A stretch of 6,274 bases of DNA from Saprospiraceae bacterium (GTDB lineage: Bacteria; Bacteroidota; Bacteroidia; Chitinophagales; Saprospiraceae): NCBI GenBank assembly GCA_014379065.1, contig JACMMM010000148.1, positions 1-6,274 on the forward strand, given 5' to 3'. The position numbers and the translations under genes were made by a program. The notes beneath the pieces are model-generated. The model was not told the DNA's origin. It did no database searches and saw only the letters and a program-made list of their open reading frames with translations. Positions 1 through 5,835 of the stretch are shown here, in pieces; the first letter of the stretch is position 1, and each line of letters starts with the position of its first letter.

Positions 1-159
1 AAATACTAATTATTAAAATAAATAAACGGGTGTTTATCAATTTTTTGAGCCTAATTTACCCGTATTTATCGTTTTGGTTAAATCATATTAAAGGGAAAAA
101 TCACTCCATCCAAATAGCCCAATTTTACTACAAAGCGCTTATCCGACTCCCCCTCGCTT

Positions 160-167
160 TACCTTTG
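160..167 (+). promoter_or_regulatory. Possible -7 box for the glycosyltransferase gene
   Basis: TACCTTTG matches the Bacteroidota -7 consensus TAnnTTTG and ends 20 bases before the GTG start at 188. This would imply a very short leader. I see no clear TTG-type -33 element at the usual spacing, so this is only a candidate. The rest of 1-187 is AT-rich and I see no gene in it. Confidence 0.25.
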
Positions 168-187
168 GCGTTTCAAATCCTCTACGC

Positions 188-1369
188 GTGCTCGAAATCG
201 TTTTTTGGTCGGGTCTTGCCCTTGTTTTTTATGCTTACCTCGGCTATGGGTTTGTATTGTGGGCATTCGTACGCATCAAGCGTTTGTCGCCCCCCCTTGC
301 CCCCTCCGAAACGGATTACCTCCCCGAAGTCACCTTCGTGGTGTGCGCTTTCAACGAGGAAGACTGGATTCGCAAGAAAATTGACAATTCTCTCGCCCTC
401 GATTATCCGCGTCCCCTTATCCAGTTTTGTTTCGTCACGGATGGCTCAGACGACCAAACTGCTGAATTAGTGCAATCTTACCCCTACCCTGCCGGGCTGC
501 GCTGGCAATTGCTTCACCAGCCCGAACGGCGTGGCAAAATCGCTGCTTTTCAGCGCGCCATGCAGCAAATAGAAAGCCCCATCGTAGTTAGCACAGATGC
601 CAATACCCTCGTGAACCCTGAAGCCATCCTTCGACTTGTGCGCCATTTCGCCGACCCGAAGGTGGGGGCGGTAGCCGGGGAAAAACGGATTTCAATGGCC
701 GAAAAAGACGACGCGAGCAGCGCAGGGGAAGGCATTTACTGGAAATACGAGAGCCTTTTAAAAAAATGGGACGCTGAACTTTGGTCAGTTGTCGGCGCGG
801 CCGGCGAGCTTTTTGCCTTCCGCACCGAATGCTACGAACCCGTGCCGTCCGATACCTTGGTGGAGGATTTTTACCTTACCATGCGCATTGCACAGCGCGG
901 CTGGCGGGTACAATACGAGCCGGGCGCCTGGGCTGCCGAAGCCTCCTCCGCCTCTGTAGCCGAAGAGATGAAACGCAAGGTTCGCATCGCCGCCGGAGGT
1001 TTGCAAGCCGTGTGGCGACTTGCCCCGCTGCTGAATCCACTCCGCTATGGCGTGTTGAGCTTCCAATATATTTCGCACCGGGTGCTGCGCTGGACGCTGG
1101 CGCCGATGTTGTTGCCCATTTTGTTGGCAATCAACGTTTTGCTCGCGCTTCATGGAAGTCTTTTGTATCAAATTTTACTATTGGCGCAAATCATTTTTTA
1201 CCTGGCCGCACTGGCAGGTTGGTTTCTGGAACAACGGAAATTGAAGGTAAAAGCCCTTTTTGTGCCCTACTATTTTTGCCTGATGAACTGGGCGATGTAC
1301 GCGGGATTTGTGCGGCTGCTTCGAGGCAAACAGACCGTTATTTGGGAGAAGGCAAAACGGGCACAGTAG
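188..1369 (+). CDS. Membrane-anchored family 2 glycosyltransferase
   Basis: Predicted processive-type GT2 (GT-A fold, cellulose synthase-like group) that transfers a sugar from a nucleotide-sugar at the cytoplasmic face of the inner membrane. It is 393 aa. One N-terminal membrane helix (about 4-28) is followed by the catalytic domain: VVCAFNEE (51-58), FVTDGSDDQT with D85 (82-91), the metal-binding-type STDANT with D137 (135-140), LVEDFYLTMR with E226/D227 (224-233), and RKVRIAAGGLQ (263-273) in the place of the Q/RxxRW segment. About three C-terminal helices follow (roughly 302-322, 326-346, 356-378). The start is GTG at 188. I chose it because the reading from there gives the usual N-terminus of this family, and no in-frame ATG lies between the upstream TAA at 89 and this point. 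There is no Shine-Dalgarno sequence. The acceptor and polymer are unknown; exopolysaccharide or capsule is an inference. The TAG stop lies inside the first units of a CAGTAG array. Confidence 0.9.
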   Translation: MLEIVFWSGLALVFYAYLGYGFVLWAFVRIKRLSPPLAPSETDYLPEVTFVVCAFNEEDWIRKKIDNSLALDYPRPLIQFCFVTDGSDDQTAELVQSYPYPAGLRWQLLHQPERRGKIAAFQRAMQQIESPIVVSTDANTLVNPEAILRLVRHFADPKVGAVAGEKRISMAEKDDASSAGEGIYWKYESLLKKWDAELWSVVGAAGELFAFRTECYEPVPSDTLVEDFYLTMRIAQRGWRVQYEPGAWAAEASSASVAEEMKRKVRIAAGGLQAVWRLAPLLNPLRYGVLSFQYISHRVLRWTLAPMLLPILLAINVLLALHGSLLYQILLLAQIIFYLAALAGWFLEQRKLKVKALFVPYYFCLMNWAMYAGFVRLLRGKQTVIWEKAKRAQ

Positions 1370-1394
1370 CAGTAGCAGTAGCAGTAGGCAGTAG
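1364..1394 (+). repeat. CAGTAG tandem array, left copy
   Basis: Four perfect CAGTAG hexamers (1364-1387) are followed by one heptamer variant GCAGTAG (1388-1394). The first unit supplies the last sense codon (CAG) and the TAG stop of the glycosyltransferase. The units then continue as alternating CAG/TAG in the same frame, giving several stop codons in a row. The same motif occurs in inverted orientation at 1557-1603. Confidence 0.9.
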
Positions 1395-1501
1395 CACTCG
1401 CCATAGCCTTGGCGAAGGAGCTGGCACTTGCAGTATACGAAGAGGTAGGCAAAATGCTTGGAAGCATGATTATGCATCCCGAAAAATTTCTTCCAAAGTG
1501 A
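1388..1501 (+). pseudogene. C-terminal relic of a four-helix-bundle (IVP/S23-like) protein
   Basis: This frame reads 37 codons from just after an in-frame TAG (1385-1387) to a TGA at 1499-1501. It begins AVALAIALAKELALAVYEEV and ends VGKMLGSMIMHPEKFLPK. That ending resembles the C-terminus of the four-helix-bundle / 23S rRNA intervening-sequence protein family, whose last helix often carries a 'vgkML..MI..PekF.pk' type ending. Full members are about 115-130 aa, so roughly the last quarter or third remains. There is no usable ATG at its beginning and the upstream frame is closed by the CAGTAG array, so I call it a broken relic, not a small gene. The inverted core at 1525-1554 reads AMAVAKEGAV on the minus strand, which looks like a second, inverted copy of the AIALAKELAL part. 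The family assignment is from memory of the motif, not from a search. Confidence 0.55.
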
Positions 1502-1556
1502 CTGCTTTGGCCACCTGCCTACAGCCCCCTCCTTTGCCACGGCCATGGCGGGTGAA

Positions 1557-1603
1557 ACTGCCTACTGCCTACTGCTACTGCCTACTGCTACTTCTTACTG
1601 CTA
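1557..1603 (-). repeat. CAGTAG/GCAGTAG tandem array, right inverted copy
   Basis: On the minus strand this reads as a run of TAGCAG hexamers and TAGGCAG heptamers with one degenerate TAAGAAG unit, about seven units in all. The TAG stop of the plug gene (1590-1588) is one of these units, and its last four sense codons (AGC AGT AAG AAG) also lie in the array. It is the mirror image of the array at the 3' end of the glycosyltransferase gene. Confidence 0.88.
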
Positions 1604-2835
1604 TTCAGCGTCACAGCTCCCATGAGCCGGTCGTAACGCGCCCCAAAAGGCCGGAAATATACAAGAATCGTGTATTGATTGCCTGTCGCGTACCAGTTCC
1701 CTTCAAACCCATCCAGGTCAGGCTTGCCCGTTTTGCGGTCCACCACCACATATTGATAATCGTAGTGGCCTTGCTTAAGCCAGGTGTCGCACCAGTAGAC
1801 CTGAGCGGTCTGGTCGTACTGCATCTTGAATTCGGGTTTGAGCTGCCAGTCGCTAAGTTCGCCAAACACATACACGTCCGAATCGTCGAGCGGAAGGTTT
1901 TGCTTGATCGAAAAAAGCACCGTGGCGTAATCGCACTGGAGCAAAGTCTGGTTGGCATTTTGATTGTCAATGACAAAGCGCCCATCAGCATCGGGACGAA
2001 AAATAACCGGGCGGTCATAACGCGAATCATCCGGTCGGAGCGTCACTTCAAAGTAAGTGGGTTTGTCTACGATACCTTTTACAAACTCACCTCGAAAATC
2101 GAAAGAGCGGATATCAAAGTATCGAAACTCCTTTCCAGCCGGGAAAATGATCTGATCCTGATAGTCGAACACAAGATTGTCGCCCCGTGTGATGAAGGGC
2201 TTTAGCGGACCGAGTGCATTGTCCCAACGACCGTTTTGCAGCACAAAAGCTTTCACGTCATTTTGAGGCATTGAAATTCGGACGGATTTGGGCACAACCG
2301 TAAAATCTAATTCATGGTGGGTATCCAACTTGTCCACTTGAGCCGTGCGCACCAATTCTGCCTCGATGCGCCAGAGCGGTTCTACTACCATGAACCGCCG
2401 CACCAATACCAGCTCGTCTTCATCGTCCGTATCAAAAACCTTGAGCAAATAATTGCCCGAACGAACCCAGCGCATGTTTCGGTTGGGCAAGCCGAGTGCG
2501 TAATGGGTGTATTGGGTAAGGGTGTTGGTGGAGTTCTCCACCGAAGTAATGCGGTCTTCCGTAAAGCCGTCAATGTATTCGTTGTCATCCAGTTCTGAAG
2601 GCTGCCAATCGCTGTTGCAGTGGGTAAGCGTGTACTTGTAATCCTTGAGTTGATCGCCTATATGATCGAATTCGAGCACCAGTACGTTGGGGCTTGTTTG
2701 CAAGTTCACGATGGGCTGCGAGAGCGGCGCGCCTGACAAGTAAAGTTGCACGGAACACAGATCGGGATCAAGGACCTGGTTTTCTGTTTGGGAGTACAAA
2801 ACGCTGGGAAGAAAGAAGAATAGGAGGTATCGCAT
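1588..2835 (-). CDS. Type IX secretion system plug protein (DUF5103 family)
   Basis: A 415-aa exported protein. It is the DUF5103 / T9SS plug family, whose Flavobacterium member was seen closing the periplasmic side of the giant SprA outer-membrane translocon when no substrate is engaged. A short signal peptide (MRYLLFFFLPSVLYS, cleavage before Q16) leads into the first beta-sandwich domain (about 25-155). This domain carries the family hallmarks YTLTHCNSDWQPS (68-80), EYIDGF (86-91), YTHYALGLPN (109-118) and SGNYLLKVF (126-134). A second beta-rich domain spans about 156-400 and contains the conserved-looking RYFDIRSFDFRGE (238-250) and YVFGELSDW (322-330). Length is normal and the frame is intact. 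The gene starts 10 nt after the RluA-type gene, so the two are probably co-transcribed. Its extreme C-terminus (NSSKK) and stop lie in a CAGTAG array, so the tail may be slippage-altered. The rest of the T9SS is not in this window. Confidence 0.92.
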   Translation of the reverse strand: MRYLLFFFLPSVLYSQTENQVLDPDLCSVQLYLSGAPLSQPIVNLQTSPNVLVLEFDHIGDQLKDYKYTLTHCNSDWQPSELDDNEYIDGFTEDRITSVENSTNTLTQYTHYALGLPNRNMRWVRSGNYLLKVFDTDDEDELVLVRRFMVVEPLWRIEAELVRTAQVDKLDTHHELDFTVVPKSVRISMPQNDVKAFVLQNGRWDNALGPLKPFITRGDNLVFDYQDQIIFPAGKEFRYFDIRSFDFRGEFVKGIVDKPTYFEVTLRPDDSRYDRPVIFRPDADGRFVIDNQNANQTLLQCDYATVLFSIKQNLPLDDSDVYVFGELSDWQLKPEFKMQYDQTAQVYWCDTWLKQGHYDYQYVVVDRKTGKPDLDGFEGNWYATGNQYTILVYFRPFGARYDRLMGAVTLNSSKK

Positions 2836-2845
2836 GTTAAATTAT

Positions 2846-3502
2846 TTATTCCCAAGGCGCCTCCATCACCATCGGCGCATCGGTGCGAGGGTGCTTGAAC
2901 GCCAAACGCTGGGCGTGGAGTTTGATTTCGTGTTCGCGCCAAAATTGTCCGCCATACAGCACATCGCCTACAATGGGGCTGCCGATATGCGCGAGTTGCG
3001 CCCTGATTTGATGAAACCTCCCCGTGCGCGGGCGGATTTCCAGAAGTGCCTGCTCGCCTTTCATTTCCACCAATTTATACTCCGATTCGCAGGGCTGGCT
3101 ATCGGGTGCGGCACGGTCAAACACGAGCGCACGTTTGCCTGTTTCGTCCCTTTTTAGCCAATGGGAAAGGAGGCCCGATTCGGCGGGCGGGACTTTTTCA
3201 ACCAATGCTTGATACGTTTTTTCGACTTCACGGTGCTCAAATTGGTTCATCAGCGCGGTGAGCATAGCCTTTGATTTGGCAAGTATCAGCACCCCGCTCG
3301 AAGCCCGGTCGAGGCGGTGTACGGCGCGGAGGTAAGGGCTGATTTTCATGCTCATGCCCTCCACGTTGCCCAGCACTTTTTGTCGGAGCAATTCCAATGC
3401 TTCACGTTCGGCAGAGGGGTGGCGGGCTGTTCCACTCTCAGACGAAAGCCCGGAGGGTTTGTTGATTATCAAGAGATCGTGATCTTCAAAGAGGATTTGC
3501 AT
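2846..3502 (-). CDS. RluA-family RNA pseudouridine synthase, no S4 domain
   Basis: Predicted to isomerise uridine to pseudouridine in rRNA or tRNA in the cytoplasm. It is 218 aa, the size of a bare catalytic domain; the N-terminal S4 RNA-binding domain of RluC/RluD is absent, as in the shorter RluA/TruC-like members. Motifs in order: ILFEDHDLLIINKPSGL (3-19), the catalytic loop HRLDRASSG (62-70) with nucleophile-type D65, the EKTYQALV strand (94-101), RPRTGRFHQIRAQL (157-170), GDVLYGG (179-185) and LHAQRLAF (195-202). All key residues are present. The ATG is fixed by an in-frame TAA a few codons upstream on the minus strand. It is the first gene of a likely two-gene unit with the T9SS plug gene. 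The exact target uridine cannot be read from the sequence, so I give no gene symbol. Confidence 0.92.
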   Translation of the reverse strand: MQILFEDHDLLIINKPSGLSSESGTARHPSAEREALELLRQKVLGNVEGMSMKISPYLRAVHRLDRASSGVLILAKSKAMLTALMNQFEHREVEKTYQALVEKVPPAESGLLSHWLKRDETGKRALVFDRAAPDSQPCESEYKLVEMKGEQALLEIRPRTGRFHQIRAQLAHIGSPIVGDVLYGGQFWREHEIKLHAQRLAFKHPRTDAPMVMEAPWE

Positions 3503-3515
3503 GAAGGTGGTTTAT

Positions 3516-3553
3516 GGATATTGGGATATTGGGATATTGGGATATTGGATATT
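3516..3553. repeat. GGATATTG octamer tandem repeat
   Basis: Four perfect copies of GGATATTG (3516-3547) are followed by a partial GATATT (3548-3553). The array sits 13 bases upstream of the pseudouridine synthase start codon. It would lie in that gene's 5' leader if the candidate -7 box at 3561-3568 is real. It is unrelated in sequence to the CAGTAG arrays but similar in character. Confidence 0.9.
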
Positions 3554-3560
3554 AGGGCTG

Positions 3561-3568
3561 CAAACGTA
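3561..3568 (-). promoter_or_regulatory. Possible -7 box for the pseudouridine synthase-plug unit
   Basis: On the minus strand this reads TACGTTTG, a full match to the Bacteroidota -7 consensus TAnnTTTG. It lies about 58 bases upstream of the rluA-type ATG. No convincing TTG -33 element is visible at the expected spacing, so confidence is limited. A leader starting here would transcribe the octamer repeat. Confidence 0.35.
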
Positions 3569-3650
3569 CGGGTAAATGGGGTTTTGCGCTGTGACTGAAT
3601 CTAAACCGGAGATTCTCCCGTAAGTTTCGGCCTTCAAACTATCTTTTTAG

Positions 3651-4685
3651 ATGAACAACAAAACCTGTCTACTCCTCCTGTCTGTAATTGTCAGCCTATC
3701 TTCTTGTGCCGTACACCCTAAAAAGGCCTTTGATGTCGCAAAAGTGCCGCCTTCACCCGACTATTCGAATCTCGAAAGTTGGGCTGCTCATCCTGATAAG
3801 ACCGACCTCGCTGACCTGACACCCTCCCCTGACTTCCCAGACCTTCAAAAAGATGCCCCGATAGATGTTATTTTTTTGTACCCAACCACTTACACGGGCG
3901 GTCTCCGACGCAGCAGTTACCAACGCGACTGGAACGCCAGTGTTTTAGATACAAAAACAAATCTTAAAACCGATAAGAGTACCATTAAATATCAAGCCTC
4001 CCTTTTCAATGGAGCTGGCCGGGTGTTCGCGCCGCGCTATCGTCAAGCGCATTTGCACGTTTTTTTTACCAAAAAAGACTCGGCGTCGGCACGGCAAGCC
4101 CTTGATCTTGCTTACGCCGACACGAAGGCCGCCTTTGCATATTACCTGAAACATTGGAACAATGGCCGCCCGTTCATCATCGCTGGACACAGTCAGGGGG
4201 CCAGCCACGCCATGTATTTGATCCGGGATATGATTGAAGGAACGCCTTTACAATCGCAGCTCGTGGCGGCTTATATCGTGGGCTGGCCCGTAAACGCCAA
4301 TTTTTACAAAACCTTGAAGCCTTGTCAAAGCCCCGAACAGACCCACTGCTTTTGCTCCTGGCGCACTTGGGAACGAGATTTCGGCCTGCGTCATGCTTCC
4401 CAACCCGACGTGGTTTGCACCAACCCGCTCAATTGGTCAATTACCGAAAATGCATACGCACCCAAATCATTGAACAAGGGCGGCGTAATCAGGCCATTCG
4501 AGAAAATTTACCCCAATGTGGCAGATGCCGAGGTGTACAAGGGCTTCCTCTTGGCCAGAAAGCCCAAGTTCAAGGGCAGCATTTTGTTCCAGCGGAAAAA
4601 CTACCACATCGGCGACTTGAACCTGTATTATCTGAATGTGCGCGAAAACGCACAAACGCGGGCAAAGGCATTTTTGAGGCACTGA
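3651..4685 (+). CDS. DUF3089 alpha/beta-hydrolase lipoprotein
   Basis: A 344-aa predicted serine hydrolase of the DUF3089 family (alpha/beta fold; substrate unknown). The N-terminus is a lipoprotein signal: a short charged start, a hydrophobic stretch at 7-16, and the lipobox LSSC with C19 as the lipidated residue, so it is probably membrane-anchored outside the cytoplasm. The linker has the family-typical SWAAHPDKTDLAD (43-55). The core strand is DVIFLYPTTYTGG (72-84), then FAPRYRQAHLHVF (126-138). The nucleophile elbow is GHSQG (179-183) with S181. C-terminal NYHIGDLNLYYLNVRENAQTR (317-337) probably supplies the catalytic histidine, H319. Two cysteine-containing segments, PCQSPEQTHCFCSW (224-237) and VVCTNPLNW (254-262), could form disulfides. 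Start: the ATG at 3651 leads directly into the signal peptide. It is monocistronic and ends 6 bp from the convergent propeller gene. Confidence 0.9.
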   Translation: MNNKTCLLLLSVIVSLSSCAVHPKKAFDVAKVPPSPDYSNLESWAAHPDKTDLADLTPSPDFPDLQKDAPIDVIFLYPTTYTGGLRRSSYQRDWNASVLDTKTNLKTDKSTIKYQASLFNGAGRVFAPRYRQAHLHVFFTKKDSASARQALDLAYADTKAAFAYYLKHWNNGRPFIIAGHSQGASHAMYLIRDMIEGTPLQSQLVAAYIVGWPVNANFYKTLKPCQSPEQTHCFCSWRTWERDFGLRHASQPDVVCTNPLNWSITENAYAPKSLNKGGVIRPFEKIYPNVADAEVYKGFLLARKPKFKGSILFQRKNYHIGDLNLYYLNVRENAQTRAKAFLRH

Positions 4686-4691
4686 GCAAGT

Positions 4692-5576
4692 TCACTGCAC
4701 CACCACCACCAATTTTCCATCTTTGCTGGCAGCCAAGCGGGTGATTTTTTTCACGCCATATTTGCTCAAGTCACCCACTTCTTTCCAGTCGGCATCGCGG
4801 GGAGCTTTGTACTGGAAAAGTTTTGCGTTGTTCCCGCTTAATAAAGTTCCATCAGGTAAAAGGGTAAAATCCTCGCTGCCGATGGGCATTTTCAGGAGGA
4901 TTTCCTGCGCGTTGGTTTTGGGATCCCAAGTTTTTAAAAACCAAGTTTGCTCGGTCGCTTTTTGCACAAAAAGCAGTTTGCCGTCGGGCCTTTTTAATAG
5001 ACAGTGCCCAATGTTGGAGGCTATGCGCTGTAGTTTTTGGCCCTTGATACCCCCGATTTGAAGCGTGTGGGGCTGGTCGTTTTCCCCGACGATAAAAAAT
5101 GCCACAAGGGTATCGCGCAGCCAGCAATGGTAGCCCACATTGTAGATTTTGGGGAATTCCAGCCTTCCGTTGTCCGAGCGGTCGAGCGGAAAAGACCACA
5201 GTCGCTGGTTGCCGTCTTCCTCCACACGCACAGACGAAAAGCGTTTGCCACCAGGCATGGGGGTGGGCGAATATTCCGCCGTGGTGGAGGTGGCGGTCAC
5301 GCGCGTTTGGGTTTTCAAAAGCAGGTCTAGGGCAATGATATCCGTTTGCGTGGTATCTTTTGGAAATTGCGCCGTAATCCACAACTCGTTGTTGCCGAAG
5401 AAACTGGGCTGGTTGTTGTAGCCGCCCCGATTGAAAGCCGAGAGGAACCTCGGCGCATCGGCACGCCAAGTGCTATCAGCTTTTTTGGTAAGCGAAAGCA
5501 GCAGGAGATCGCTTTTGCCAGGGCCTTGAGCCGCCAGCGAGAAAGGGAGGGCGAGGAGCAATAGTGTTCGTAGCAT
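4692..5576 (-). CDS. Secreted PD40/TolB-like beta-propeller protein
   Basis: A 294-aa exported protein of unknown partner. A signal peptide (MLRTLLLLALPFSLAAQ) has no lipobox cysteine, so periplasmic release or secretion is expected. The body looks like a WD40-like/TolB-type propeller: GGYNNQPSFFGNNELWITA (51-69) is a typical PD40 blade, with further blade-like segments at AEYSPTPMPGGKRFSSVR (100-117), LLKRPDGKLLFVQ (193-205), FTLLPDGTLLSG (237-248) and LAASKDGKLVVVVQ (281-294). I chose the ATG at 5576. A TTG three codons upstream (5585) is in frame, but the ATG gives a cleaner signal peptide. There is no C-terminal T9SS sorting domain, and the protein ends inside what would be a blade strand. 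Propellers of this kind bind proteins, peptidoglycan-associated partners or sugars; nothing here decides which. Confidence 0.8.
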   Translation of the reverse strand: MLRTLLLLALPFSLAAQGPGKSDLLLLSLTKKADSTWRADAPRFLSAFNRGGYNNQPSFFGNNELWITAQFPKDTTQTDIIALDLLLKTQTRVTATSTTAEYSPTPMPGGKRFSSVRVEEDGNQRLWSFPLDRSDNGRLEFPKIYNVGYHCWLRDTLVAFFIVGENDQPHTLQIGGIKGQKLQRIASNIGHCLLKRPDGKLLFVQKATEQTWFLKTWDPKTNAQEILLKMPIGSEDFTLLPDGTLLSGNNAKLFQYKAPRDADWKEVGDLSKYGVKKITRLAASKDGKLVVVVQ

Positions 5577-5612
5577 AGTTGGCAAGTTTGCTGGTTTGCG
5601 AAAATAAATAAA

Positions 5613-5646
5613 CGCAAAATGTACAACAGGAAAACCGCAAAATGTA
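5613..5646. promoter_or_regulatory. Paired direct repeat upstream of the propeller gene
   Basis: CGCAAAATGTA occurs at 5613-5623 and again at 5636-5646, with the similarity continuing as (C/T)AAC. The copies are offset by 23 bp, about two helical turns. On the minus strand each reads TACATTTTGCG, which contains TACATTTT, one base off the -7 consensus TAnnTTTG. The copy nearer the gene is about 40 bases from the ATG. It could be a tandem operator, or a promoter element that was duplicated. Confidence 0.45.
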
Positions 5647-5783
5647 TAACTAATATGAAATACATTCGCTCAAACCTTTGATTACCAAGGGTAAATTTAA
5701 GTGGTTTTGCAGTTCTCCTGTTTACCTGCCGACAGGCATGGTTTTAGAAATTGTTTCTTGCCAAAATATGGAGCAATTGAAAT

Positions 5784-5833
5784 TAAGTGCCGAGACCGAA
5801 TAATTGATAATTGAAACTCGGTCTCGGCACTTA
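5784..5833 (-). terminator. 16-bp perfect hairpin after the rightmost gene
   Basis: The left arm TAAGTGCCGAGACCGA (5784-5799) is perfectly complementary to 5818-5833, with an 18-base AT-rich loop. On the minus strand the stem begins 2 bases after the TGA stop at 5836-5838. The sequence after the stem (ATTTCAATTG) is AU-rich but not a true U-run. It therefore fits a terminator or 3' stabilising hairpin for the minus-strand gene, but not a textbook one. Confidence 0.7.
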
Positions 5834-5835
5834 CC

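Larger units (their letters stand above)
1364..1603. repeat. Long imperfect inverted repeat between convergent genes
   Basis: The left arm is the CAGTAG array plus a 30-bp core at 1395-1424. The right arm is the complementary core at 1525-1554 plus the CTACTG/CTGCCTA array at 1557-1603. By hand the two 30-bp cores match at 24 of 30 positions, sharing the pattern CAC(T/C)CGCCAT(A/G)GCC. About 100 bases separate the cores. Two small hairpins sit inside: ATGCTT-GG-AAGCAT (1454-1467) and CCAAAG-TGACTG-CTTTGG (1493-1510). RNA from either flanking gene would fold here, so a bidirectional terminator or 3'-end stabiliser is plausible. The structure could also be a decayed repeat-bounded insertion. 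Confidence 0.75.
5577..5835. other. 259-bp intergenic region upstream of the propeller gene
   Basis: No gene is seen. From right to left it holds the 3' hairpin of the rightmost gene (5784-5833), a small TGCC-GACA-GGCA hairpin near 5727-5738, a short TTACC-AAG-GGTAA dyad (5682-5694), and a direct repeat (5613-5646) just upstream of the propeller gene. The part near 5600-5665 is AT-rich and is the likely promoter region of the propeller gene. Confidence 0.6.

Noticed and set aside
30..470. 146-codon + frame at the left edge
   Set aside because: It overlaps the glycosyltransferase in another frame and has no recognisable features.
1178..1546. Minus-strand open frame of 122 codons across the repeat gap
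   Set aside because: It consists of antisense glycosyltransferase plus repeat-encoded poly-Leu. Only its AMAVAKEGAV part is of interest, as the inverted copy of the relic.
1364..1603. CRISPR-like array
   Set aside because: Units are 6-7 bp and directly adjacent without unique spacers, so these are simple tandem repeats.
781..2205. A 474-codon open frame on + spanning the end of the glycosyltransferase, the repeat gap and antisense to the plug gene
   Set aside because: It overlaps two strongly supported genes, its translation is low-complexity (AVAVAVAV, CYCLLLLL) and lacks family features. It is a by-product of the composition and of the CAGTAG repeats.
3621..3628. TAAGTTTC as a -7 box for the DUF3089 gene
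   Set aside because: The last consensus base is wrong and no -33 element is visible. It is too weak to list.
5583..5585. TTG as the propeller gene start
   Set aside because: It adds only three residues before an in-frame ATG that begins a clean signal peptide.
5727..5738. TGCC-GACA-GGCA small hairpin as a terminator
   Set aside because: The stem is only four base pairs, no transcript is expected to end there, and there is no U-run. It resembles common intergenic palindromes in this phylum but proves nothing.
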